From positions 123,537,415 through 123,601,414 of the forward strand of contig NC_089979.1 in NCBI RefSeq assembly GCF_036417845.1: a DNA stretch of 64,000 nt, in the 5' to 3' direction. Of the stretch, positions 1-10,500 are shown in pieces. Numbering within the stretch: the first letter of the stretch is position 1; each line of letters opens with the position of its first letter. Both the position numbers and the translations under genes were made by a program. Source of the stretch: Apteryx mantelli (taxonomy: Eukaryota; Chordata; Aves; Apterygiformes; Apterygidae). The notes beneath the pieces are model-generated. The model was not told the DNA's origin and made no database searches. It saw nothing but the letters and a program-made list of their open reading frames with translations.

Positions 1-1884
1 CCAACTCTACAATACATACTGTCAGTGATATTTATGCTCAATTTCTTTATGCGCTGACTTCCTATTTGTTTCCAGTTGAAGTTCAAAAGAGTGATTCTAG
101 CTACACAGAAGATTGCTTGCACCATAGTTATCATAGACAGCACCTCCCCCATGCACATTTAATGACATCCTTTGCAAATATACATGATATAAGATAGTGT
201 GCTCTCCAGCTAACCATCCCAGAGTTTGTGCTTCAGAGGCGCAAGCATTCTGATCAAGATTGTTTCAGCTGGTCTAACCTGCAAATTACAGAGCAGTGCA
301 CTGTAGCTGAGTAAACAAGCTACGAGAAGTCTAGTTGTGGCAGCACAAATCTTAGTCCAGATGAATTTGCTCTGCCTCGTGGCAGAGTGAATTACCCTGC
401 ACTGAGGTCTCTGCTTCCTGGGATAGATTGTTTCTGGCAGCCAAGGTAATTTGGGTATTTTTACACTACGCCATGTTTCTTTTGACTGTTTTCCTGTCAC
501 TAGCTTTAAGTTAAGCAAGGTTTAGAGCAGGATGGTTACCCTGCTGGATGAGAAGCTGCTGATAACAGGATGAAGTGTGGCAAAGAAGCATGTTTACTGT
601 ACATTGCAGGCTTATAGGCACCAGGGAAGGAGAATAAGATGCATACTGATTCAGCAAAGCTCACACTAAAGTTGGCAGACTCCTAAGTTAATGGTAGCTT
701 CTCTATTTTCTTGAAATTTTCTTGTCAGAACTGTTTTACCCTTGGACATTATATTGGTTAAATCTAAGTGAAACTGTTATGTAAAATAGAACATAGTAAT
801 TGTATTAAAATTCTTGTGCTGTGTTATGAAAATGGTCAGATTAGAGTGGCCAGTGCTACTTTTAGACCTTCAAATCCAGGAATCTGTGGAAGTAGATGTG
901 AGGAAGGACTAGGAGAATGTGCTGTTGCTGTGCTCTGTTCCACCTGCTGCATGTGTCCCAGCTGCATTCACTCTCTGGCACTTGCTGTAGATGATTGGGG
1001 AAGGATTAGTGAGAGCAAGCTTGGTGCAGGTGTGACTGTGATGTGGACTGAACCTTAGGGATTATGTCTGATTCATTCCAGTGCTGGTGTCTATAGACAG
1101 CAGTGATAGAGGTGCACAATGGTATGTTTTTGCTTAAGCATTGCCTGCAGCTTAGTGACACTTGACTTTAGTCTCACAAAGCTTGTGGGGAGTGAAGCAA
1201 TATCTCAGGAGGACTCTGTAGGGCCAAAAGGAGGAGACAGTAAAACTGAGGAAGCTTTGGGTTGTTTCCATAGAAGAGATTCAATGTCTGAGTGTAGACC
1301 AGGCAGTAGTAGTTTCTGTAGTTTCTATAATTAAATTCCTTCATATGACTATGACTGTAAGAAGTTGTGTGGAAATCTGATGGGAGGAGGGGGGAAGAGA
1401 GAGAAGAGGTAGAAAAAGAACCTGGAAAGTAGTTATAGAAAACTGTTAAGGAAGCTTTAAAAAGGCACAGAAAGTCAAAGCAAGAGGATCAGGAAATGCA
1501 GAGGGATTGGGAAATGGACTGTGAACTGGCCTTTTTCTGGAGGCTAAAACTAGGTAACTTAGCAAAGGACGGGGAAACTTCTCCATTTCCTGATAAGGGA
1601 AAACATTGTTGAATTTGATATCTTACCAGACCTTTCGCTCCCTACAAGATGAGATAAGTAATGAGTTACTTTGATTTTTTGGGGGGCTCTTAATGGATGA
1701 GGCAAAATTTTGCTTTGAGCAGAGAGTGAAAATAGTATACTTTGGAGGAACATGGCAAAGATAATGGATTATTGCATCAATAAAGTAAGCACACAGTCTT
1801 CTGGAAGTTGGAAGCTTAGGGCCTTTCTGAACATAAAATACCTCCAAAACACTGTGGTGAACCTTGTTTAAAGGTAGTTCACAA
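1..1884. other. Upstream intergenic DNA, no gene seen
   Basis: AT-rich single-copy-looking sequence 5' of OSBPL10. The short open frames on both strands have no recognisable domain, no biased composition and no plausible splice context, so I read them as chance. No exon of a neighbouring gene was recognised. Confidence 0.6.
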
Positions 1885-2760
1885 ACAATTGTCTAATTGC
1901 TTTTTTTAAAGCTTTCTAGACTTTTGGAATACAAAAATGTCTTGTAACAATAAGTTCCATGATTACAGATAATGTTAAAAAGTATTTTCTTGTGCTGATT
2001 TTAAACCAGCTGCCCCTATAGTTCTTGCTTCATGAGAAACAGTGAAGAATCATTCCATATTAACCTTTTATAACCATATTAACAATTCACAATTGTATAC
2101 ACCAGTTGTCTCTTTTCCAACTGAAAACCCTATGTAGTTAGCTCTCTCCTCATACAAAAGCTGTTGTTTTATACCTTTTCTTTCTCTACTCTGTCCTATA
2201 TTCCCTATTGACAGAATATTATAAATACAGAGTATACAGACACTGGGTGTACTATAGATTTATACAGCAGCATGCTGATATTTGTTTTCCTAATGAGCTC
2301 ATCACAGATGTTTGACTTGATTACCCTTGAACATTGAGATGGGTTTTTCAGAGGACTGTTTAAAATGACTCCAAGAGAGAAGCCATAGCTAATTCATGCA
2401 CAGTAGTTTTTTCCCCATGTGTTTTACTTTGTTTTTTATCAGCATTCAGTTTCAATTGCCATTTTATCAGTGAATTAGCCACTACTGTGAAATCCTCCTG
2501 CTATTCTTTGCAGTTGATTCTAGTTTTAACTATGAATGAATGAAGGGATTATGATTTAAGAAGATACTGAGTAACACAGCTCTGAACTCAGAGTTGTGGG
2601 TTCCCTCTGTCTGAAAATTGGCTGTTCATTCCTGTGTTTTGTTCCCTACCTCTGAACTAGTTAATCTGTAAGAGGACCTTCTATTTTATCACATCACAGT
2701 AATGCGTGTCTAGGAGCTGTGAAGAATGGTTTGGGATTCTGTGAAATTATCCTGGGGCAT
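1885..2760 (-). mobile_element. Ancient CR1/L3-like LINE relic, antisense
   Basis: Read on the minus strand, this stretch follows the order of a CR1-clade LINE reverse-transcriptase ORF. On the plus strand several blocks match the antisense of such elements as I remember them: a block near 2105-2160 (antisense of the '[12 protein letters not shown]' region), one near 2245-2275, one near 2345-2375 (antisense of 'ERDLGVIVD'), one near 2435-2470 and one near 2655-2700. There are many stops and indels and no open frame, so it is long dead. The low similarity suggests a pre-avian, amniote-age insertion. The exact family (CR1 or L3) and both ends are uncertain by tens of bases. Confidence 0.65.
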
Positions 2761-4069
2761 AATACACTTACAGTTTATTGCCCCTTCCATTTCAGAAACT
2801 CTGTAATGGGCATGCCATTGTGATTTGGGTTTTATTGTATGGAAAGGTATCGAGAGTATAGAAGGCTTCTCTTCCTGGCATAATTTTATTCCACTAAATC
2901 CTGTGGAAGGTGGGAAAATTCATATTCATTCATAATGTAAAACATACATAGTCAATGTGTTGCAAAGGCTGATGAGAGATCTTATGACACTGTCATTTCA
3001 TTAAAGCATTTTGTTCCACTGTTTTGGGCTGTAGTTGTAACTGATTATGAGGAGAAATGAAGGGAGGGTCTCATGCATATCTCTAAAGAGAAGGGCTTGA
3101 GCTTCCTGAAAGACCAAGGGATACCTTCTTCATTCCAATGTCTTCTGAAAACTGTGGTCATCAGAAGTAATGGAGCTGTCTCAACCTGAGAATGAGGATT
3201 TCCAGACTGTGAACATGGAGTTCCCTTCCATAGTAAGCAATGATCAGGGAATTTTACGTGAACATCTTAAGTAATAGTTCTGACTTGAAAAATTAGTTAC
3301 TCTGAAATACTTTCTGTTTTAAAAAATAACTAGATTCGTAATCTTCATCTGTACTGCAAGAGATGTACACTAAATGTTCCACCAGTGAAATACTAAATTA
3401 AAATTCAAGTCTCCAGACTGTAATGCCTCAATATTTAGCTACAACATAAGAAGTTTAACTACCCAAAATTTAGGATCAGGCCCAACACTTCAGCTACCCA
3501 ACCACAACACATATGGTAGGATTTTTAAGAGGTAAAACTGGGAGAATCTGGTTAGGAGTCCTTCTCTCTATGTTGATTTATATAGGGAACTTAGGCATCT
3601 AACTGTAAGCAGATTTGGATAGTTTATCTTCTGAGGTACAGAACAGAGGGCACATGGGAGTGTACCAAATATCTGTAGTACACGGAAGTGCAAAACTTCC
3701 CACAGGTTTAAAGCGCGGAAGCTAAGCTTGTTTCCTATTTTTTTCAGACTCTGTGAGATCCTCTGTTTTTCAGGTTTCTGGTCATAAAATAGCATCAATA
3801 ATAACTAAATCTCCGGTATGTTGTGAAGATGCATTCTTTAACAAGATTGAGGTACTTGGCTAATGCAGCAAGGATGGCCGTTGAATTGACTTGATGGGAT
3901 GTAACCATATAGCTTTGTACCTGGCTTACTGTACAAGGATCTGCATACCTTTTTACAAAGATCTTAAAAAAGAATAATAGAAGTTACATCCTCTGTTTTG
4001 AGGAGATGTAACCCATACTAATGTGTTTTGAAAAGCCTGGGATCGATGGTATGGCTGACGTGGTATGCT
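2761..4069. other. Intergenic DNA before the CpG island
   Basis: AT-rich sequence with no recognised gene, RNA or transposon. CpG is rare until about 4070, where composition changes sharply. Confidence 0.5.
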
Positions 4070-4075
4070 GATAGA

Positions 4076-4081
4076 CACGTG
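4076..4081. promoter_or_regulatory. Palindromic E-box CACGTG at island edge
   Basis: Exact CACGTG hexamer, the consensus of USF/MYC-type bHLH-ZIP factors, about 0.8 kb upstream of the ORP10 start and at the 5' edge of the CpG island. A single hexamer is weak evidence; position is its only support. Confidence 0.3.
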
Positions 4082-4674
4082 GCGCAGCATTGTGTTGGGC
4101 AACGCTGTTGTGCTGTTCCTGGCTGCTGGGCACACCTACCTGCCCCGGGTGTTGCAGTGTGTGGGCTCTGCTCTGCCTCACTGGTGTATTGCGGGCAGCG
4201 CTCTTCTGGTGTCGTGCTTTACGTGGTAACAGGCGCTCGCGCGTGTCGGTCTGTGCCCAGCACTCCCCTCTCCTGTGCTGTACTTTATGCAGCGTGGGGC
4301 AGTTTTATGAATGTCTGCCATACACGTTGTACCCTGGGCATCTGCTTTCTCCGCTGTTGTTTCTGCGTGGGTGCCATGCCCTGCATGCAGCCTGTGCTTC
4401 CCCTGGTACCCAGGCGGGCGCATGTCATGTTGTGTGCGCGTGAGGCCTCTGCCCTGGTGTCCCCGTCGGGGAAGGAGACGGTGTCTGCCCTGCCCTGCGC
4501 GCTGGCTCGCCCCTCTCCCACGCCACGCGCACCGGAGCCCGGCGCCTGTGCCACACCGTCTCCTTTGGGGTCACCTCTGTGCGCCGCGCCGCGCGTCGGT
4601 GTGAGTGCGAGACGCGTCCGCCGTCCGTGCCCGCGCCCCGCGGCGGGCAGCGCGCTGGGCCGGGCGGCCGCCGC

Positions 4675-4681
4675 GGGGCGG
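4675..4681 (+). promoter_or_regulatory. GC box GGGGCGG
   Basis: Exact Sp/KLF-type GC box within the densest part of the island, about 210 bases upstream of the start codon. Similar G-rich motifs recur in this region, as expected for a TATA-less promoter. Confidence 0.4.
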
Positions 4682-4814
4682 CAGGAGGCGCCGCCGCGCC
4701 CCGCGGCACCAACGGCCGCCCGGCGCCCTCGCACCGGCGGCGGGAGGCGGCGCGGCGGCGGCGGCCGGGCCCGGCCCCTTCTCCCCCGGGCGCCGCCCCT
4801 CTCCGCGCCGCCTA

Positions 4815-4821
4815 TGAGTCA
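4815..4821. promoter_or_regulatory. AP-1 consensus TGAGTCA
   Basis: Exact TRE/AP-1 heptamer 66 bases upstream of the ORP10 start codon, in otherwise extremely GC-rich sequence where an AT-containing match stands out. FOS/JUN or related bZIP binding is an inference from the motif. Its first three bases overlap the upstream ATG at 4814. Confidence 0.45.
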
Positions 4822-4886
4822 GGGCTTTGCCGGGCGCTGGCGGCAGCCGCGGCCGGAGCGGGCTCGCACCGTCCGCCGCAGGCTCC

Positions 4887-5191
4887 ATGGAGAAGGCGGC
4901 AGCGGCGGCGGCGAGCGAGGGCGGCGGCGGGAGCAACAGCAGCAGCCGCAGCAGCAGCCGCCCCACGTCGGCGGGCTCGTCTCCCTCGTCTTCCTCCGCC
5001 GGCCGCGGGCTGCCGGGCCGGGCGGCGGCCGCGGGGCGGCTGGATGGAGGCGGTGGCGGCGGCGGCAGCCCCGGCTCGGCGGCGGCCAGCCCGGGGGGTG
5101 CGCAGGCGCCCGGGGGCGGCAGGCGGCGGGAGCCGGTGCTGGAAGGGGCGCTCAGCAAATACACCAACCTCCTGCAGGGCTGGCAGAGCAG
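4887..5191 (+). CDS. OSBPL10: OSBPL10 (ORP10) coding exon 1
   Basis: Encodes residues 1-101 and two bases of Arg102. The first ~80 residues are low complexity: MEK plus an Ala run, then Gly-, Ser- and Ala-rich blocks ending in a Gly/Arg stretch. From about residue 84 the PH domain begins ([18 protein letters not shown]), matching the ORP10 type of the OSBP family. The ATG at 4887 is the first in this frame; 60 bases of open frame upstream hold only a non-AUG start. It is preceded by CTCC and followed by G, so the context is moderate. The donor is CAG|GTAAAG, phase 2. ORP10 is a PI4P/phosphatidylserine exchange protein that works with ORP9 at ER-Golgi and ER-endosome contacts (family knowledge). 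ORP11 is the closest alternative; the Ser-rich N-terminus and PH sequence favour ORP10. Confidence 0.93.
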
Positions 5192-5305
5192 GTAAAGGCG
5201 GGCCCGGGCCCGCGGCTCACTCGCCCCAGCCGCCCCCAAGATGGTGCCGGGCAGGTAGGCCGGGCCGTGTGGCCGGCCCTGCCCGGGGCAGGGGCAGTCG
5301 TCCGT

Positions 5306-5373
5306 CCCCCCCCCCCCCCGCTTTCCTGTTTGCTTGTTTTCAACCGAAAGAGCGGTTGGGCATGGGGGGGGGG
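5306..5373. repeat. C14 run and G10 run in early intron 1
   Basis: A run of 14 C (5306-5319) is followed 44 bases later by a run of 10 G (5364-5373). The two could pair as a hairpin in the transcript, or form an i-motif or G-rich structure in DNA. Both are inside the CpG island just after exon 1. Run lengths are likely variable and prone to sequencing error. Confidence 0.7.
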
Positions 5374-8300
5374 CGGTGGCCTTGGTGACCCCCCCTGGGT
5401 GGCCCCAGCCGTGCCCGGGGGTAATAACGCTGCACATGCTGCTCCCCCGCCGGGCTCCGTTTTTCAGCTCTTCCCTGTCACGTTAGTTTCCATCTCCTGC
5501 GAAGTTTTCTTGCAGAGCTAACGAATGAAAAATTGGGCAAGGATCTCCCGAAACAAATGGGCAGTACGCCGCGCTTCCGCCTTCTTTATTTAGATACAGG
5601 GTGGGACAGTGAGGACGCGGTTACCTGCGCGTTTAGCCAGAGCTCCTCTGTTGCTTTGTCCTTCTAGTTTGGCAAGTCCTAGTTTATGGTGATACTGGTG
5701 GCAGGCCCGAATCTCGCAGTCTGGGTGCGGCAGGCTGCTGTGCATCTGTGCGAGCCCGGGAGGGCAGGGCGGCGCGCTGGCTTCGCGGGTAGCGTCTGAA
5801 ATCTTGCCCTGGTGCGGGGTTGAAGCCGTACTGCGGAACTAATAGCGCTGCGTTGGGATCTGGCGGAATCGAGAGAGACTTCTTACTCGTGTTTTACTTC
5901 TAGTTATTAAACTTTGTCCTCTTAGTGGATGGATGGTGAACATCTAGACCTCAACTCTTTAATGTAAGATGTCAGTGTGATGGTTTGGAAGAGGAATAAC
6001 CCTGGTATAAAGAATGTCCACAGGACTAGTTACAAACTTCTGCACAAAGCATTTAAAAAAAAAAAAAAAAAACCCCAAACTACTGTTGCTTATACTAAGA
6101 GATCCTAAACAATAGCAACATACGAGTGGCTGGGTCCTTCATGTTCTGTCAGTAATTTTAAAGTATTTATAAGTGACAGAATTACATTACATAAATGCTT
6201 ATGATGCTGACTTGTGCAGGGCGAAATCAGCGGTAGGAGTACTGTAGTGATGCCCCTATAAAGTTCTAGGCATCAGTCTGATCCCATACACGGGAAGGCA
6301 TGCATAGGTGCACTTGCTATGAGTGATAACAAATGTGCCTGCTACCATATGCATAGGCACTCATCCTCATAAAACTAGGCTGCTTCAGCCTAAACATAGG
6401 GAAGGCCCTTGACCATCATTCGGTAACTAGTTCTGTGCTAGGTGAAAACTCTTGTATCTGTCTGTTAATTTTTGCAGTCCTCCTGTTGTTTTGATAGCAT
6501 GACTGAAAATTAAAAGCACCCTTCCCCCCCATTTTTTTTTTTTTTGGTACCTCTATCTCTTTTTGTATAAACAGTAACTTTTTTTTTAAAAATCACGTAT
6601 ATGATTTAAGGGTCACTTTCATGTAAACTGATGAGATTACAAAATATGGTCTTTGCTTAGAAATCTTTGGGTCTAGAACTTGCCTCTCTGTTGTGTCTGG
6701 GCAGTGCTTAGCACTGATTAAATCTCTGATAAGGCTGACAGCTTAAAATAACATGAATAATCCATGTATGTACAAGGAATTTTTATCTGAAAGCATCATG
6801 GAAAAACTAATTTCCAAGTGCTATGGCAGAATTACTTAAATCACAGTTATAATGTCATTTACTTTCAGCAGTCTTTCTAATGTTGCTTTATCATACTTTG
6901 TCAATTGCCAGTTTTATTTTGTGTAAGTCTGGCTGTTTGAGCAAGTGGCTTATGATGACGGTAGAGCTTCTATGCCTAAGTAACTTTTTTGGTTTGTTCA
7001 GTTGTTCTGTTCTATCCATCTGTCTATATATCTGTTTTTTAGGATGGGGAATCTTCAACAAATTTTAAACAAAAAAGTTGAAACTTTAGGCTTACCATAT
7101 TTGATCTTATTATAATGTCCAGTAAATGAATAGCAATTCACAGGTTAGAGGGTGATTGTCTATTTGGCCTTGCGAATATTTGCCATTGAGTCTGTTTCCT
7201 GTGAATCAAGCTCAGTCTATAAGAACTGATAAGTGATTTTGTAGTTGGCATCTGCACAGTTATCCAGAATGTATGTGTTACTGAATGATCGTACAAGTTA
7301 CTTTGAATTTACTTCAACTGAAGAAATTGTTTAACCTCATGATCAATACAGCCAGATGGCATGAATATAAATAAAATGGAAAAATAAAGTTGGAACTGAC
7401 AGAGTTCAGTGATTATGGATTTGGATTTTTTTTTTTAAGATATCTACTCCTTATCTATTAGCCTAAATAATTTAAATGTATTTAATGTTAGCTGCTGCCA
7501 TGCTGCTGCATGCCAACATTGAAGTTGAGAGGTTTTTCTAGGTTATCCAACACTCGGTGCACAGAGTAGCCTCTGCAATCCTAAAGAAATTCTTGTCTTG
7601 TCATTTGAATTATCATAAGTTAGTGTTACTTTTTTGTCTGTTATCCTTTAACGGGCACATGCAAGATATTCTTATTTCATATGAGACAAACAAGTGTGGA
7701 TACTGAAACATAACAATGCATTTATAAGCATTAACTGAAGCAATTGGAGGCCTCAAGGTCTGTCAGTCTTAAGACCAGCATTGCTTTTTCTTCTAGGAAT
7801 TTCTGAGGGTTTGTTGTCTGTTACTTAGAAGTAATGTATTTGTTCTGTCCTAGTAGGCTTAGGAACAGTCTAATGTGGAAATGAGTGAGATTCTTCTTTA
7901 CCTTAAAGCAAGCAGAAAGAAAGGCCTTTTCTTAGTCTTGAGGCAGTTTGTTGCATGATAAAGGTCTCGAGGGGGCCAGGCATGTGGAATGGCTCCACTA
8001 AAGTCAGTAACTTCCTCTGGCTTTACACAGGTAGGAATGCAGGGAACAGAATTTAACTGAAAGCACAGACATTTTGACACAATGACGCTTGTGTCTGACT
8101 GTCTTTACTCTTTTACTATGAAATTCCAAATAATTATATTTCCAGAATTGAAGTACTCTTACAAAATGTTTCTGCTGGGATTTACTTGGTCTACATGTGT
8201 GGGAGAGTAGTAAACCCACACAACTCCCATTTAAAATACAGGTTAATAGACAAACATGTCTCTATAGGATTGTCATGTCATGTAGAGCCTATTTTGCATG

Positions 8301-9620
8301 AGCTAATTTGATATTAAAGAAATACTTATTGCTTCTGACATTATTATCCTGTTCTTGAATAGTTCAGGAGAATGTTGCAAAGTGTCAAAAATCCATTTGC
8401 CCAAGGTAGCCCCAAATTTGCATGTGGACTGCTTCATCCTTCCTCCCCACCCCCTGAAAATGCTTTTAGTACTTAGTTTTTAAGGTTTTGTCCTGCAAGC
8501 ATGTATAAACCCCTGAATCATCTGCATCTGGGCTGGGGCTTAGATTTGGAATTGTAACAACAGCAACAGATGGAGTCCCAGCCGATGGATGTTGCTGCAG
8601 CTTTTCTGAGTTGAACTGCTCTTTGTAGATTATTTTGTAGCCTGGCTGTTTTCTAAGGCATTACTTTAGCCTATCCTTGTTTCCTTTCTCAGTTGAGAAA
8701 TGTATCTTGTTTACTGTCTACATGAGTCGTGCCCTGTGTATTTCTGGTGCTTGGGCACCACCAGACTTCTCTTTGGGATTAGCTGCGTTCCTTGTAGGTC
8801 AATAAAAAGTGTACTTTGTTTGGGGCAGTTTAGGTATTTTTGAACTCATGCTTCTCTTACTGGGCTCCACAACACTGTGGTGTGGTCTCTTTGCCTGTTT
8901 GTCTGAAGAGAAAAGTTGAGATCTAACTGCTGCCACTGCAGGAAGACCTTTATTTCCGCTGCCTGTAACAGCAGGTAGGATGCTGCCGGAAGAACCAGCT
9001 CCCTCTGCTACTTCTGGGGCTGCTCTTTGGCTCCCAGAGGTTCTGCTGCTCTGACTGTGCTGTTACAGGAGGGTTGTTGTCTAAAGATCTTAACAGAAGA
9101 TGACCATCTCTTTCTTTTCTTTGTCCATGTCTTACAGAACAGTGTTATGACTGCTCTTGATATGCTATCACAGGTGTGATGACATCTGTTTTTTTGACTA
9201 GGGACACCAAGTACCCAAAGCTGCCCTTTTTTACGCTATTTATAAGCCTTGTGCTCTTAAGTGAGTGTAGACTAGATTTGGAGAGGATAAAGGCTTGTGC
9301 CATAAATAGCAGGTGAAAAGGTCCAAGGACAATTTGAAGTGAGCAATCTAACATGAGAGGTTAAGGGCAAGAGAGGAAAATCTGTAAAGGAAGAATTTGA
9401 TGATTGATGAGGAGAAGAAAAGTCAAAATGAATGTGGCTGGACTCAGTGACATTGGGCTATCATAGGAGTGTGTTGGATGGGTTGTGAGGGAGCAAACCT
9501 GGGTTTCTAGAGAAGAGGGGCTTGCAGAAGGTGAGATAAGAATGACTGATCTGATTTAAAATTGCTGTGAGAGGAAAAAACATGCAGATTTTTGTAGGTG
9601 CTGTAGTGCAAAACAGTGAG

Positions 9621-9672
9621 TTTTTATATATAGACATATATGTATAAAAAAATATAAATATATATGTATATT
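9621..9672. repeat. AT-rich low-complexity tract (TATA/ATATAC-like)
   Basis: Mainly TA and TATG steps with an A7 run, interrupted by a few G and C. It reads as a decayed TA microsatellite. Confidence 0.6.
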
Positions 9673-10476
9673 CTGGAGAAAGAGATTGTGACCTTTTAGG
9701 ACAAAGGAAATTGTGCCTTTTTTCCAGTACAGAAATTCAGAAGATAGTTACCAGAGAAACAGATGATCACCATGATGTAGGTATACAACTATATAGCTGC
9801 TGGGAGGGAAGTCCGTCCAAGAGAAATGAACTGTTTTCTTTATATAAAATAAACCATACTGTCGGCATTCTAACAACAGAGAATATCTGGGAAAGAGGAC
9901 ATGCCCATGCGTTCACTTCTTTAACATTTGTCAAGTTTGTTACAGGGTTTTTTTGTGTGCCTGTGTGTGTTCTCACTAGAATCAGATTGACCACCAATTT
10001 CTCCATTGCTTATCGTTTTGTCTTTAAATGACGTTTCTGGGTCTGTCTATACAGGGCTTTGTGTAGTGTTGTAATGTCTCTTATCTGCAGAGTTCAGAAA
10101 GGGGAAGACTCTATTCTAAGGAGCTGGAAATACAACCTTCCCTTTTTCTTCTGTTGTTGGATATCTCCTTAAATTCTGAGATGTTGATTATAATTTGTAT
10201 GTTATAACTGGGGAAACAAACACTTTTAGTTTCAAGGCATTTTGTTAATAACGAGTTAACATTCTGTGATAGGTTTTCCTTACAAAATAGATTTTACTGG
10301 AAATAGTGTGGTCCCTTCACATGTAGGTTCTGTTTACATTAATAGGTAGTAGGGAAAGGAGGAAAACTACCTGAAAGCAATGTGTTTTATTTCTGTTGAA
10401 CAAATGAACAGGATATGTGATAAATATTCAAGAGCCGTATATCTTATATTACTGAAATTGTCAGGATACATATCAT

Positions 10477-10500
10477 AAATTCCAAATAAATTTGGAATTT
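10477..10500. repeat. Perfect 11 bp inverted repeat, 2-base spacer
   Basis: AAATTCCAAAT (10477-10487), spacer AA, then its exact reverse complement ATTTGGAATTT (10490-10500). No longer terminal repeat or transposon extends from it, and no target-site duplication is evident. Confidence 0.85.

Larger units (their letters stand above)
4814..5191 (+). other. Upstream AUG opening an out-of-frame ORF through exon 1
   Basis: An ATG at 4814-4816 lies 73 bases before the ORP10 ATG and is in another frame. The frame stays open through the whole of exon 1 (126 codons) and, after splicing to exon 2 at 40490, stops at the seventh codon, giving a 132-residue frame. It is rich in Arg, Gly, Pro and Gln, including short Gln runs from the AGC/CAG repeats that encode Ser in the main frame. 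Start context is poor (C at -3, A at +4). It matters only if transcripts begin upstream of 4814. Openness may be only a result of high GC. Confidence 0.35.
4070..5870. promoter_or_regulatory. OSBPL10: CpG-island promoter region of OSBPL10
   Basis: Composition switches from AT-rich, CpG-poor DNA to very GC-rich DNA dense in CpG, peaking at about 4580-5220 and fading by about 5870. It covers exon 1 and both flanks, the usual form of a TATA-less, broad-start vertebrate promoter. No TATA box was seen at a useful distance from the start codon. GC boxes and an AP-1 consensus lie just upstream of the ATG. The transcription start cannot be fixed from sequence; it is probably within about 300 bases upstream of 4887. 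Confidence 0.85.

Noticed and set aside
4028..5521. A 497-codon open frame on the plus strand across the CpG island, and a 288-codon frame on the minus strand (4571-5437)
   Set aside because: Both are explained by the lack of stop codons in very GC-rich DNA. Neither has a domain, and both run through the exon 1 donor and intron. Only the sub-part from 4814 is kept, as a possible upstream ORF.
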